A DNA stretch of 64,000 nucleotides from CAYPNF01 sp964411985 (GTDB lineage Bacteria; Verrucomicrobiota; Verrucomicrobiia; Limisphaerales; J093), in NCBI GenBank assembly GCA_964411985.1, contig CAYPNF010000033.1, positions 33,740-97,739 on the forward strand. Direction: 5' to 3'. Below, one piece after another: positions 8,277-17,207 of the stretch. The position numbers and the translations under genes were made by a program. Below the pieces are notes generated by a model. The model worked only from the letters and a program-made list of their open reading frames with translations, was not told the origin of the DNA and ran no database searches. Every line of letters starts with the position of its first letter. Position 1 is the first letter of the stretch.

Positions 8277-9152
8277 AAGACCCGATTTGGTACCAAGGCG
8301 GGTTTGCTGCTAAAACCCGACTAACTCCCTGGACTACCCTACTTTGGGGCTGAGTGGTCGGCTTATACCAACCGGGTACGGCCTAAGACCCTAGCCGCCA
8401 CGAACGACACCGCCATGTTCATGGACTTTGTGAGGTTCCTGGACTCTGCGGAAGATGCTCAATTCCAGGCGGAGGTGACTGAGTACGTCGATGTGGATGC
8501 GTATCTTCGGTTCTTGGCTCTGGAGGCCTTGCTCTCCAACTTGGACAGTCCCCTGATGACGAGCCAGAACTATTACCTGTATTTGCACCCAAAGACCCGC
8601 CGGTTTGTCTGGGTGCCATGGGACTTGAACGAGCCTTTTGGGGGCTTCGGCCCAGCTGGCAATGCCACGGAACAGGCTAACTTAAGTTTGGACCAACCTT
8701 TCACGCGTGTGAACCGGTTCGCAGGACGGATGCTGCAGAAGCCCGGCGTCATGGAGCGTTACCACGAGATCTTGCGCAGCCTGCTCGCCGATCATTTCAA
8801 TGCTGCCCGAATCTTTCCTGTGATCGATGCAATCGCCAGGACGATTCGCCCCGCGTTGACGGATGACTCGATGGTCTCCATGAACCAGTTTGAAGCAGCG
8901 CTTTCGCAGTCGAGCGCGCCCGAAACTGTGGCAGGAAGCGTCGTAAAGACTTCCGAGGAGAGGCCCCCGGATCCGGGAGCCCCCGGTGGCTCAAGCAGGT
9001 CTCGGCCTGCTCTCAAGGCGTTCATCGACCAGCGTGTCCACTCAGCGATGCTGCAATTGGAAGGAAAGATGAACGGATTGGTGCCACGGGAGGTCGGACC
9101 GCGCCCTGGGGGGCCTAGACCTGTGGCCTCGCCACCTACCAATGCTCCGTAG
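8277..9152 (+). pseudogene. CotH-type kinase remnant (C-terminal half)
   Basis: One reading frame from KTRFGTKAGLLLKPD, through an in-frame TAA at 8322-8324, then LPGLPYFGAEWSAYTNRVRPKT and on to the TAG at 9152. The part after the stop includes the CotH-like blocks DVDAYLRFLALEALLSNLDS, SQNYYLYLHP and RFVWVPWDLNEPFGGF and a Pro/Gly/Arg-rich C-terminal tail. CotH proteins are secreted kinase-fold proteins that phosphorylate other exported proteins. Here the N-terminal lobe is absent, replaced by the sulfatase remnant, and the nonsense codon separates the pieces. The 245-residue frame from the ATG at 8415 could still be translated but lacks half the fold. Confidence 0.75.
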
Positions 9153-9256
9153 ACCAGGCAGGGGTAGCAAGAGTTGGGTGGGTAAGGCCAGTTGGTTGGC
9201 ACGTGTCTGGTTTTATCGTGAGGTTGTTGTTCGTGCGTTCTGTTATCTTCTGGAAG

Positions 9257-9275
9257 TCGACCGCTTGCCGGTCGA
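9257..9275. repeat. perfect 7-bp inverted repeat in the 9153-9398 intergenic gap
   Basis: TCGACCG and CGGTCGA flank a 5-base loop. No T tract follows on either side, so it is not a convincing terminator. It may be a chance hairpin or a protein-binding site upstream of the hydrolase gene at 9399. The rest of the gap shows no gene. Confidence 0.3.
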
Positions 9276-9398
9276 GGTGGAGAGTGAGTCGATGGGTGCC
9301 CGGACGGGCATAATCTCCCTTTTCAGCCTTTCAAAAACCTGTTTCGATGAACTCATGGCGACGACGCTGCCCAACGACGGCTTTTCAACCCCATAGCC

Positions 9399-12014
9399 AT
9401 GATGGATTCCCCTCTGCACCCCCCGGCGCTGCTGGTTAAGTGGGAGTTGCTTCGAGTGACGACCTACACGTTGTCAGCGCTCGCTGCCTCTCTTTTGCTC
9501 ACCATCGTTGCCTTTGGTGCTCCAACGGCCGCCGACTCCTCGTTGCTGCGCCAAGGTGAGGCGGAGCAGGTGACTGCTGCACCTCTCTCCGGGAATACCA
9601 AGGCGGGCTGGATGCCAAAGGTGATTGTCATGCGGCAGGGCGCTTCGGAACGGGAGTGGTTGGCGGCGAATGAAGTCAGACGCTTCGTCTACCTGCGCAC
9701 AGGCAAGCTGCTGCCGGTGAAGAAGGGAGTGACGGGCGGCGACCGGATTGTCGTCTCTTGCAAGAGTCGGCCGTTTTGTGGCGACTTGGGGCAGGATCTG
9801 GGGGCGCAGCAATTCACTTTGAAGACCGTCCAGGACGCTGACCAGACCACTTGGTGGGTCGTCGGGGGCGATGAAACCGGAACACTGTATGGAGCCTACC
9901 GGTTTGCAGAGAAGTTAGGGGTTCGGTTCGCTCTGGACGAGGACATCCTCCCGGACGAACCCCTCAACGACGCTTGGCCTTTGCTGGATGAAACCGGAAA
10001 ACCACGTTTCTCCCTGCGCGGGCTGCAACCGTTTCACGATTTTTCAGTGGGTCCGGATTGGTGGAATCTGCAGGACTACCAACATGTCCTCTCGCAGATG
10101 GTGAAGCTGAGGATGAACTTCCTGGGCCTGCATACTTACCCGAGTTGGAATCCATCGACTGGGCCGGAGGCCAACGTCTGGATCGGCTTGCCGGAAGACG
10201 TGGATGCCAAGGGCAATGTGAAGAGAGCTTATGAGGCTGGCGTGATGACCACCCGAAGGGGGTGGGCGGTGACTCCCTATCCGACCAGCAAGTATGCCGT
10301 GGGTGCCAGCCTGCTGTTTGAGAAGGACGATTATGGCCCCGACTTCATGCTGGATTGCTTGGATTGGCCCAAGACGGAAGACGCTTGCGTGGCGATGTTC
10401 AACCGTTACGGCGATTTCCAGCAGAAGGCATTCAAGCATGCGCGGCGCCTTGGGATCAGCACCTGTATTGGAACAGAGATTCCGCTCGGGGTTCCACCCA
10501 TGCTGGTTGTCCGACTGAAGGCCCAAGGCTTGAACCCTGATGATCCCACCGTCATTCGCCGGTTGTATGAGGGAACGTTCCTCCGGCTGATGCGAAAAAC
10601 GCCGGTTGACTATTACTGGCTCTGGACGCCGGAGATCGGCTCGGTCTTGGGGGTTCCCGGTTGGGAGATGGTTACCACCGCCAACTTTGAACGTGACCTT
10701 GCCCAGGTCGAAGCAGCTGCCAAGGCTGTTCAGGCACCTTTTGCGTTGGCAACGAGCGGCTGGCGCCTGGGCGTGCCCGGTGATCCGCTCTGGATGCATC
10801 GGAATGCCCCCAAGGTTTGGCCGGCATCTTCGATCAATCCCGAGTGTGGGGGTGCTCCCGTCGAAAAACAATATGGCGAGATGCCCGGGCGCCCCAAGTG
10901 GGCGATCGGATGGGCGGAAGACGATGGTTCCTCCGGCGCCGCTTGTTGCACCTGCTTGGACCTTCAACTCTGGGTGGAGCGGATGTTCCGCGATTCCTCG
11001 GATGCCTTCCGTTATGGTTGTGAAGGCATGATGGCGATCCATTGGCGAACGGCCGCGATCGCGCCCAATATCGCGGCACTAGCCCAGGCCGGCTGGAATT
11101 ATGACGGTTCGACCATTCCAGACACCGCGCCCGCCCTGGACGCTTTCTGGGCTGACTGGGGCCGGGTCATGTTCGGCGGCGGCGCAGGCGCCGAAGCCGG
11201 CCGGATTCTCAAGGACTTCGACGGGAAGCATCCGGAGATAAACTCCCTTTATGATTCCAAGACTACCGACGAACAAATCTCCACCTGCTTTGCGCCGCTG
11301 CAAAGATTGGAATCATTGCGACCCAGCATCCAAGGCACCGGGAATCTGGAACGCTTGGATTACTGGATCGACCAGATCAAGGCGACTCGTGCTCGAGCAC
11401 AAACCTGGGTTCTGGCGGAACGTCTCACCGCAAGAATCGGCGAAGCGAATGCGGTCAAAGACCCAAGAGAAAAGACGCGATTTATCCGCGAGCAGGTGCT
11501 TCCATTGAGGTTGGCTGTTGCTCGCAGTCATGAGGAGCCCATCGCGGCCTTCTTGAATGGCACGAAGTCGCCCGGCGAAGTGGGGGTTATCGCCCACATG
11601 GAGTACGGTGTCCGCGATCGTCTTGTCTCCTCCCGCGACGCTGCCATCCAGGAGATGCTTGGCGAGCCATTGCCGGCGGAAGCCGCTGTTAACACCGCTT
11701 ACCGGGGGAAACCGCGGATCTTCGTCCCGGCTAAACGCACGCAGGTGAATGGCAACGAACCTCAGGAAATGCGAGCCTTTGTGCTTTCGGGCCCCAAGTG
11801 CACCGGCGTAAGCCTTCATTGGCGGGTTTTGGGTGGCGTTGCGTTCAAAACGGTGGCGGCCGCCCGCCGGGCCCGGCAGGCCTATTGCGTCCATCTGCCG
11901 GCGCAGACACGGAACACCTTGGAATATTACCTGGAGGCGTCGCTGGAGGATGGTCAGCGAGTGCGGTGGCCGGCGACAGCCCCGGCGATCAACCAGACGG
12001 TGATCGCGTGGTGA
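9399..12014 (+). CDS. secreted alpha-glucuronidase-like (GH67/GH115/DUF4838 type) hydrolase
   Basis: An 871-residue protein. Two adjacent ATGs (9399, 9402) are possible starts; a hydrophobic export segment lies at about residues 24-46. Residues 70-180 resemble the N-terminal alpha/beta domain of alpha-glucuronidases and GH20-type enzymes (EWLAANEVRRFVYLRTGKLLP, then GTLYGAYRFAEKLGVRF). A long TIM-barrel-like region follows, with FLGLHTYPSW near 245, GTEIPLGVPP near 365 and YYWLWTPEIGS near 408. A beta-rich C-terminal domain ends the protein. The likely role is cleavage of uronic-acid or related side chains from polysaccharides outside the cytoplasm. The exact GH family and catalytic acids cannot be fixed by eye. 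It lies 87 bases upstream of the Gfo/Idh/MocA gene on the same strand, so the two may be co-expressed. Confidence 0.65.
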   Translation: MMDSPLHPPALLVKWELLRVTTYTLSALAASLLLTIVAFGAPTAADSSLLRQGEAEQVTAAPLSGNTKAGWMPKVIVMRQGASEREWLAANEVRRFVYLRTGKLLPVKKGVTGGDRIVVSCKSRPFCGDLGQDLGAQQFTLKTVQDADQTTWWVVGGDETGTLYGAYRFAEKLGVRFALDEDILPDEPLNDAWPLLDETGKPRFSLRGLQPFHDFSVGPDWWNLQDYQHVLSQMVKLRMNFLGLHTYPSWNPSTGPEANVWIGLPEDVDAKGNVKRAYEAGVMTTRRGWAVTPYPTSKYAVGASLLFEKDDYGPDFMLDCLDWPKTEDACVAMFNRYGDFQQKAFKHARRLGISTCIGTEIPLGVPPMLVVRLKAQGLNPDDPTVIRRLYEGTFLRLMRKTPVDYYWLWTPEIGSVLGVPGWEMVTTANFERDLAQVEAAAKAVQAPFALATSGWRLGVPGDPLWMHRNAPKVWPASSINPECGGAPVEKQYGEMPGRPKWAIGWAEDDGSSGAACCTCLDLQLWVERMFRDSSDAFRYGCEGMMAIHWRTAAIAPNIAALAQAGWNYDGSTIPDTAPALDAFWADWGRVMFGGGAGAEAGRILKDFDGKHPEINSLYDSKTTDEQISTCFAPLQRLESLRPSIQGTGNLERLDYWIDQIKATRARAQTWVLAERLTARIGEANAVKDPREKTRFIREQVLPLRLAVARSHEEPIAAFLNGTKSPGEVGVIAHMEYGVRDRLVSSRDAAIQEMLGEPLPAEAAVNTAYRGKPRIFVPAKRTQVNGNEPQEMRAFVLSGPKCTGVSLHWRVLGGVAFKTVAAARRARQAYCVHLPAQTRNTLEYYLEASLEDGQRVRWPATAPAINQTVIAW

Positions 12015-12101
12015 CTAAGGCGCGCAGAGACATGCCTCACGTCGCAAAGATTTGGCTCTACAATGCACCCCAATGAGTTTGACTTACCGATAGCACGATT
12101 T

Positions 12102-13511
12102 ATGACGCATCCTAAGACCAACCGTCGGCAATTCCTACGCCTTACCGCTAAAACCGCCCTCTGCGCAGCCTTGGCCCCGATGTATTATCCCGGACGCCTT
12201 TTCGGGGCTGGAAGCGCGAATGGTAAGCTGAATATCGCCTGTGTCGGTTTGGGTGGCCAGATGCATGCACTCATGCAGGACCTGGTGCTCTTCGGGGATA
12301 CGAACCACATCGTTGCACTGTGTGACGTCAGCACGGAGCAAGTCGCCGTCCGACGCAAAGCATTTGGCAGTGCTGTAGCCGGCGCCAAAGAATACCAGGA
12401 TTATCGGCTGATGCTGGAGCGTGAGAAATCCCTGGACGCTGTGGTGATCGCCACCCCTGACCACTGGCATGCGGCCATTTCGGCGGCTACGATGAAAGCC
12501 GGCAAACACGTTTATTGCGAGAAACCCTTGACACATACCATCGGGGAGGCTCGGGAGATTGGAAACCTGGCAAGGAAATCCAAGGTGGTGACGCAAACCG
12601 GTAACCAGGGCAGTGCGTCGGCGAATTTCCGCCGCAGCATGGAATTAGTCCGGGCAGGTCTCCTAGGGAAGGTGAGCGAGGTTCACATCTGGCACCCGCC
12701 TCACGGCTGGCCTTGCGGTATGGATATCCCGCTGAGTCCCGAGCCGATCCCTGAAGGTCTCAATTGGGACTTCTGGCTTGGCCCTGCACCGGCTCGGCCC
12801 TACAAACAGGGACTCTATCACCCGGGGGCGTGGCGCGGGTGGTACGACTTTGGGGGCGGTTCGTTGGCGGACTTTTGCTGCCATGCCTTCAGCCTGCCGG
12901 TGCGTGCTTTGGACTTGGACTATCCCACTCGCATTGAGGTTTCGGGCACACCGCTGGCTAAGGCGAGCTTCCCGAAGGAGTGCGTGGTTCATTTTCACTT
13001 TTCGGCACGCGGAGACCGCGGTCCGGTGACGATCCACTTCTATAGCGGAGGGATGAAGGAACGGACTGTCCTGCCGCCCCCTGGGGTGACCGACGGGATG
13101 ACTGAAACCTTTAACGAGATTCCGTCCACGGGATGCCTCCTGGTGGGTGAGAAGGGAGTGATTTCGGCTGGCCTTTGGAATAACGAATGTTTCCTCAAGA
13201 TGCAGGGGGAAAAAGCCTTTCAACATGCCGCCAATCATGATGCTGCAAAGAGGGTGCCCATCACCTTGCCGCGCGCTCCCAAGGAGCGGCATATGCTGGA
13301 GTGGCTGGAAGCCTGCCGCGGCAACGGGAAGACCTTCTCGCCGTTCGAGATTGGTGGGCACGTGACGGAAGTGGGCGCCGCCGGCCTCATCCCGCTCCGG
13401 TTGGGGCATGGCATGGATTGGAACGGCAAGAAGATGGTAGCCAAAGGCCTGCCCCAGACCGCGCTGTGGATCAAGCCCCAACATCGTGGGGAGTGGGGGC
13501 TGAAGAGTTGA
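12102..13511 (+). CDS. Tat-exported Gfo/Idh/MocA family oxidoreductase
   Basis: A 469-residue NAD(P)-dependent oxidoreductase of the Gfo/Idh/MocA family. I chose the ATG at 12102 over the one at 12063 because it places a twin-arginine signal (TNRRQFLRLTAKTAL) at the N-terminus. The Rossmann nucleotide-binding loop is VGLGGQ (residues 44-49), and the family signature YCEKPLTHTIGEA lies near 143-155. ATPDHWHA before it is also typical. The C-terminal alpha/beta domain is full length. Members act on sugars, sugar acids or related polyols. Export by Tat with bound cofactor, as in glucose-fructose oxidoreductase, is the usual reading. The adjacent secreted glycosidase gene suggests a role in processing released sugars. 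Confidence 0.9.
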   Translation: MTHPKTNRRQFLRLTAKTALCAALAPMYYPGRLFGAGSANGKLNIACVGLGGQMHALMQDLVLFGDTNHIVALCDVSTEQVAVRRKAFGSAVAGAKEYQDYRLMLEREKSLDAVVIATPDHWHAAISAATMKAGKHVYCEKPLTHTIGEAREIGNLARKSKVVTQTGNQGSASANFRRSMELVRAGLLGKVSEVHIWHPPHGWPCGMDIPLSPEPIPEGLNWDFWLGPAPARPYKQGLYHPGAWRGWYDFGGGSLADFCCHAFSLPVRALDLDYPTRIEVSGTPLAKASFPKECVVHFHFSARGDRGPVTIHFYSGGMKERTVLPPPGVTDGMTETFNEIPSTGCLLVGEKGVISAGLWNNECFLKMQGEKAFQHAANHDAAKRVPITLPRAPKERHMLEWLEACRGNGKTFSPFEIGGHVTEVGAAGLIPLRLGHGMDWNGKKMVAKGLPQTALWIKPQHRGEWGLKS

Positions 13512-13595
13512 CGCCGCCGTGCGGAGTCGCTGCCGCCAGTTTCCCAAGCTACGGTTGCGGGGGGATATCGTCCCGTTTCTTCCACGAGCGAACTT

Positions 13596-14549
13596 TTATC
13601 TGGTCAGAGGATGCTCCATGAAGAAACTCCACATGAATCGAGTGGCGTCGATGTCTGGCGTGGTCTTGCCGACGATGAACTCGGCCATCGGTTTCCCCCC
13701 AGGCCAGGTGTGTCCACCCCCGGTTGCGGCATAGAAGACAACATCAGCGTGGTTGGTCCCGCCTGGATACAGCACTCCACTTACCGAACCGCTCCCAGCC
13801 AAAGGAACGGCATTGGTCTGACAACCGTTGTGCTCCGCCAGCGCCAGCACCCATTGGGGAATATCCGGAAGCATGAGGAAACGGCCTGACGACCTGGGGT
13901 GAAATGGGACAATCGGATCCTCGGTCCCGTGGAAGATAATCGCTGGGACTGGCCGCTTGGGCTTGTAGTCAGTCCACGGTAGCCCATAGGCTCCGGCCAC
14001 GCCGCCAATCGCTGCGATGCGCTCCGATAACCTGCAGGCCAAAAGGAAGGACATGCCTCCGCCATTGGATAACCCGTTTGCATAAATGCGGGCTTCGTCA
14101 ATGTTGTGTTCCTTTTTCAACTGGTCGATGAGGTCGGAAATGAACTGCACATCCTGGGCCTGTTCCTCCTGTTTGCCGAAACCGCCACCGCAACGCCAAC
14201 GAAAGGGAAAACCACTAGCGCGGGGATACACGACTAGGAAGCCGAATTCGTCCGCTAACTGGTTCCAATGGCTTAATCGCATCACGTGAGCAGGCCACTC
14301 CGCGAACCCATGGAGGCAGATGACCAAAGGCACTGGGCGGTCGCTCGGAAGTATCTTAGGCACGTGCAGCAGGTAGGCTCGCTTCTGGCCGCCCGTCAGC
14401 AATTTACCGTTGGAGCGATGCAGTTCCCAATAGCTTGCCCCTACGGACACCCCGACCCCAAGAACCAGCGAGACGAGTATGCGCCGCAACCACTTCCGCC
14501 AACGCTTTCGCTTGGCTGTTTGCGCTTGTTCCGTTCCTGCTGGTTTCAT
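13596..14549 (-). CDS. PHB depolymerase/LpqC-type alpha/beta-hydrolase esterase
   Basis: A 317-residue esterase. The frame opens at a TTG (14558), but the ATG at 14549 is preferred. A basic stretch (AKRKRWRKWLRR) and a transmembrane or signal segment (about 25-40) indicate export or membrane anchoring. The catalytic triad is readable: Ser161 in GLSNGGG, Asp211 in HGTEDPIVPF and His280 in GGGHTWPGG. LVICLHGF with downstream RWRCGGGF matches the LpqC/PHB-depolymerase/feruloyl-esterase family. Probable substrates are short polyester or acyl and feruloyl esters on polysaccharides. It is transcribed alone, against its neighbours; nothing of note lies in the 84 bases between it and the oxidoreductase gene. 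Confidence 0.85.
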   Translation of the reverse strand: MKPAGTEQAQTAKRKRWRKWLRRILVSLVLGVGVSVGASYWELHRSNGKLLTGGQKRAYLLHVPKILPSDRPVPLVICLHGFAEWPAHVMRLSHWNQLADEFGFLVVYPRASGFPFRWRCGGGFGKQEEQAQDVQFISDLIDQLKKEHNIDEARIYANGLSNGGGMSFLLACRLSERIAAIGGVAGAYGLPWTDYKPKRPVPAIIFHGTEDPIVPFHPRSSGRFLMLPDIPQWVLALAEHNGCQTNAVPLAGSGSVSGVLYPGGTNHADVVFYAATGGGHTWPGGKPMAEFIVGKTTPDIDATRFMWSFFMEHPLTR

Positions 14550-15305
14550 GCTCTGCAAGGTTGCAATACGAAAGGGCTTTGAGGGAAATAAGTCCAGAAC
14601 GTGATTTTCGCCTCCTCACCTCCCCTTGTCCTTTGCCGAGGGGTCCCTGGCCCGCTGGAGACGGTTGACTTCCTGACCGGTTGAGCGGCTATTCTTGGAC
14701 CGCCTCGGCCTGCTCTCAAGGCATTTGTCAACCTGCGGGTCCAATCGGCAAGGTTGCAATTGGAAGGAAAGACGAATGGTTTTGTGCCACGGGAGGTTGG
14801 GCCGCGCCCCGGCCGCCCCCCCGGGGGGCCTAGACCTGTGGCCCCGACGCCTAGCAGTTCTCCTTAGAACAGCCAGGCTGTAAGGACTTTGGGGCCAAAC
14901 CCAACCGCTCAGGAGACGCCGACATCCTGCGCACGGCGAATCGGGTTCCCTTCTATCTGCGGACAAAAGCGTTCGGGGAGGCGGCAGCGCATCCTCGATC
15001 TCTGGAAATCGTGAGGGTGGTTGTAGGGGCCGAGAGTCGTTGGTAGGGTTGATGCTCAAATCTACCAGTATGCAAAGTACCCTCTTGCGCGCTCAAACCT
15101 TTTTCGCCGAGTCTGATTCCAACTGCTGCCTGATATGCGGAAAGCCTCCGCAACTAGAGAAAACTCTTTGAATTTTGCGAGCAGCGAGTTATTTACTGCT
15201 CTTATGTGGTGGGTGATACGAAGGAAGAGCGCGCGAGCACATGCTGACGACCACCTGCCGTGGACTGGTGTCATGCCAGGGTACGTCATTGCGAATCAAA
15301 CTCTG
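14550..15305. other. intergenic stretch with a CotH relic
   Basis: About 750 bases without an intact gene. Its one recognisable element is the CotH tail remnant at 14700-14867. The remainder (14868-15305) has short open frames only; the in-frame extension upstream of the beta-helix gene from 15135 lacks a signal peptide and is probably not coding. Confidence 0.5.
14700..14867 (+). pseudogene. second CotH C-terminal tail remnant
   Basis: In one frame ending at TAG 14865-14867 this reads PPRPALKAFVNLRVQSARLQ, then LEGKTNGFVPREVGPRPG and a Pro-rich end. It matches the last 55 or so residues of the CotH remnant at 8277-9152 (RPALKAFIDQRVHSAMLQLE, GKMNGLVPREVGPRPGG, GPRPVASPPT) at both DNA and protein level. 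No start codon or upstream CotH domain is present, so it is a broken duplicate or the last trace of another CotH gene. Confidence 0.75.
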
Positions 15306-17183
15306 ATGAAGCCTCCACAGACGAGCTGCCTGCCCAGCTGGATGGTCGCTTTTGCCCTGTTGCTCCTCACTCCGCATGCCATTTCCGCAACCATCCTCAC
15401 CGTAGAGAACCTGAATGATGGCGGGCTCGGCTCACTCAGGCAGGTCGTGATCGACGCAGCGTCCGGGGATACGATCCAATTTGCAGTTGTTGGAGAGATT
15501 GTCCTCACGGGCGGAGAGATGGTCATTACCAAGAACTTAAGCATCATTGGCCCAGGCGCGACGAACCTGTCGGTCAGCGGTAATCACGCCAGCCGTATCT
15601 TTGTTATCGGCGCTGGGAAAACCGTAAGCATTTCCGGCCTCACCCTCCGTGATGGCCACGCGCCAGATGGGACTCCGGGCAACAACGGTGTTTCCAGCAC
15701 CTACCCGCGTGTTTCTATCTCACCGACCAGCGGTAGCCCGGGGGCTGACGGTGGTGGTATCTACAATGCGGGAAGTTTGACTCTCGATTCCTGCTCGCTC
15801 GCAGACAATCAAGCGGGTGCGGGAGGTGCTGGGGGAGCAGGAGGTTACGTCTACTACCCAGACCGCTTCACCGGCGGTAACGGAGGAGAAGGCGGAAAGG
15901 GTGGAGCCATCTACAATCTTGGTTCCGTGACCCTGACCGCCTGCACACTCAGCGGCAATGCGGCTGGCGCGGGCGGTTGGGGTGGCTCAGGGAGCACTAG
16001 CTACGATTTTGGAGGGTCAGGCGGCGCGGGAGCCTTGGGAGGATCAGGCGGCGGTATCTACAACCTTGGCACCCTGACTCTCGCTTCCTGTACCCTGAGC
16101 TCCAATGTAGCAGGAGCGGGAGGTGCTGGGGGTCCGGGTAAGGCAGCAGGCAGCGGAGGCGGCAATGGCGGCGCTGCGGGTGCAGGCGGCAGCGGAGGCG
16201 CCGTCTATACCACCACCGCTGTCGCGCTGAGCTCCTGCACGATCGCGGATAACGATGCAGGAGACGGAGGTGCTGGAGGCACTGGATCCAACTTCGCGAC
16301 CAATGGTGGAGCAGGTGGAGCGGGTGGCAACGGCGGGGGCATCTGCAGAACCTCCAGCGCGGCCGTTGTGAGTCTGCGCAACTGTCTGACTGCCCTGAAC
16401 AGCAAAGGCGCGGGTGGCGCGGGTGGAATCCTCGCGAATGGCAGTTCGGGCTCGCCCGGTGCAGCGGGCGCTGCTGGATCGGGCAACGATCTCTACGGCA
16501 CCTACACTTCTCAAACCCATAACTTGTTGGGACAATCCGATGGCAGCACTGGCTTCGCCAACGGCGTGAAAAGCGATCTTGTGGGAAGCAGCGCCAGCCC
16601 TCTCAATCCAGTGATAGGTCCGCTTGCCGACAATCACGGCCCAACGCTCACCAGGGCCCTTCTCCACGGCAGCCCTGCTGTGGACGCTGGTGACGACACA
16701 TTAACCGGCCTTGACCAGCGCGGTTACCCACGCAAGTACGGCGCTCACGTCGATATCGGAGCCTACGAGTGGAATGCGGCCTCCTTCTCTGCGCCCACCG
16801 TGGAGGCAGCCTCCGGAACCGTCCTCAACGACGCAGTCACTTTCTTCTCGAGCATTGCGCTCAGCACAACCGTCAACCCGAACGGTCTCGACGCCAGCGT
16901 GCACATACAATATGGCCTCACCACCGCCTATGGAGCCATCAGCTCAGCCGTAACCACTGGGTACACCAGCGTAAACGTGCCAGTGACCATAACTGTGGGT
17001 GCCTTGGCTCCGGGACATACGTATCATTATCGAGTGGTAGCGGAAAGCCTGGCTGGCACAAGTTACGGCCCAGACCAGACACTCGTCACCACTCCAGCCG
17101 GCGACATGAACGGCGATGGCATGGTGGACCTAAACGAGCTGAATCAGGTTATTCAAAACTACCGGCGGGGTGTCTCCCCGTAG
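15306..17183 (+). CDS. secreted glycine-rich beta-helix protein with dockerin-like C-terminus
   Basis: A 625-residue surface or secreted protein. The frame is open from 15135, but the ATG at 15306 begins the signal peptide (MKPPQTSCLPSWMVAFALLL...ISA). Residues about 35-470 form a right-handed beta-helix of repeated strand turns (GGGIYNAGSLTLDSCSL, GGAIYNLGSVTLTACTL, GGGIYNLGTLTLASCTL), separated by GGAGGAGG-type glycine loops, as in polymorphic outer-membrane and pectate-lyase-like proteins. A fibronectin-III-like domain follows (about 490-590, GHTYHYRVVAES). The C-terminus has a single EF-hand/dockerin-like motif, DMNGDGMVDLNELNQVIQNY, about 10 residues from the end. Likely an adhesin or surface-layer component. 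The next gene encodes a cohesin-like domain 24 bases on. Confidence 0.75.
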   Translation: MKPPQTSCLPSWMVAFALLLLTPHAISATILTVENLNDGGLGSLRQVVIDAASGDTIQFAVVGEIVLTGGEMVITKNLSIIGPGATNLSVSGNHASRIFVIGAGKTVSISGLTLRDGHAPDGTPGNNGVSSTYPRVSISPTSGSPGADGGGIYNAGSLTLDSCSLADNQAGAGGAGGAGGYVYYPDRFTGGNGGEGGKGGAIYNLGSVTLTACTLSGNAAGAGGWGGSGSTSYDFGGSGGAGALGGSGGGIYNLGTLTLASCTLSSNVAGAGGAGGPGKAAGSGGGNGGAAGAGGSGGAVYTTTAVALSSCTIADNDAGDGGAGGTGSNFATNGGAGGAGGNGGGICRTSSAAVVSLRNCLTALNSKGAGGAGGILANGSSGSPGAAGAAGSGNDLYGTYTSQTHNLLGQSDGSTGFANGVKSDLVGSSASPLNPVIGPLADNHGPTLTRALLHGSPAVDAGDDTLTGLDQRGYPRKYGAHVDIGAYEWNAASFSAPTVEAASGTVLNDAVTFFSSIALSTTVNPNGLDASVHIQYGLTTAYGAISSAVTTGYTSVNVPVTITVGALAPGHTYHYRVVAESLAGTSYGPDQTLVTTPAGDMNGDGMVDLNELNQVIQNYRRGVSP

Positions 17184-17207
17184 GGACGTCGTCCAGACCG
17201 ATTGCCG

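Noticed and set aside
8067..8324. 85-codon open frame treated as a small gene
   Set aside because: Its content is a frameshifted sulfatase start joined to a CotH fragment ending at a nonsense codon, so it is a relic and not a gene.
14927..15047. Open frame ending VVVGAESRW that resembles a bit of the SUMF1-like protein (VVLPVGAESR)
   Set aside because: Only about eight residues match and no other SUMF1 block is present, so I do not call it a relic despite the nearby CotH fragment.
15800..16480. Repetitive GGTGCTGGAGGA-like DNA that could look like a repeat array or CRISPR
   Set aside because: The repeats are irregular, lack unique spacers and encode glycine loops of the beta-helix in one continuous frame.
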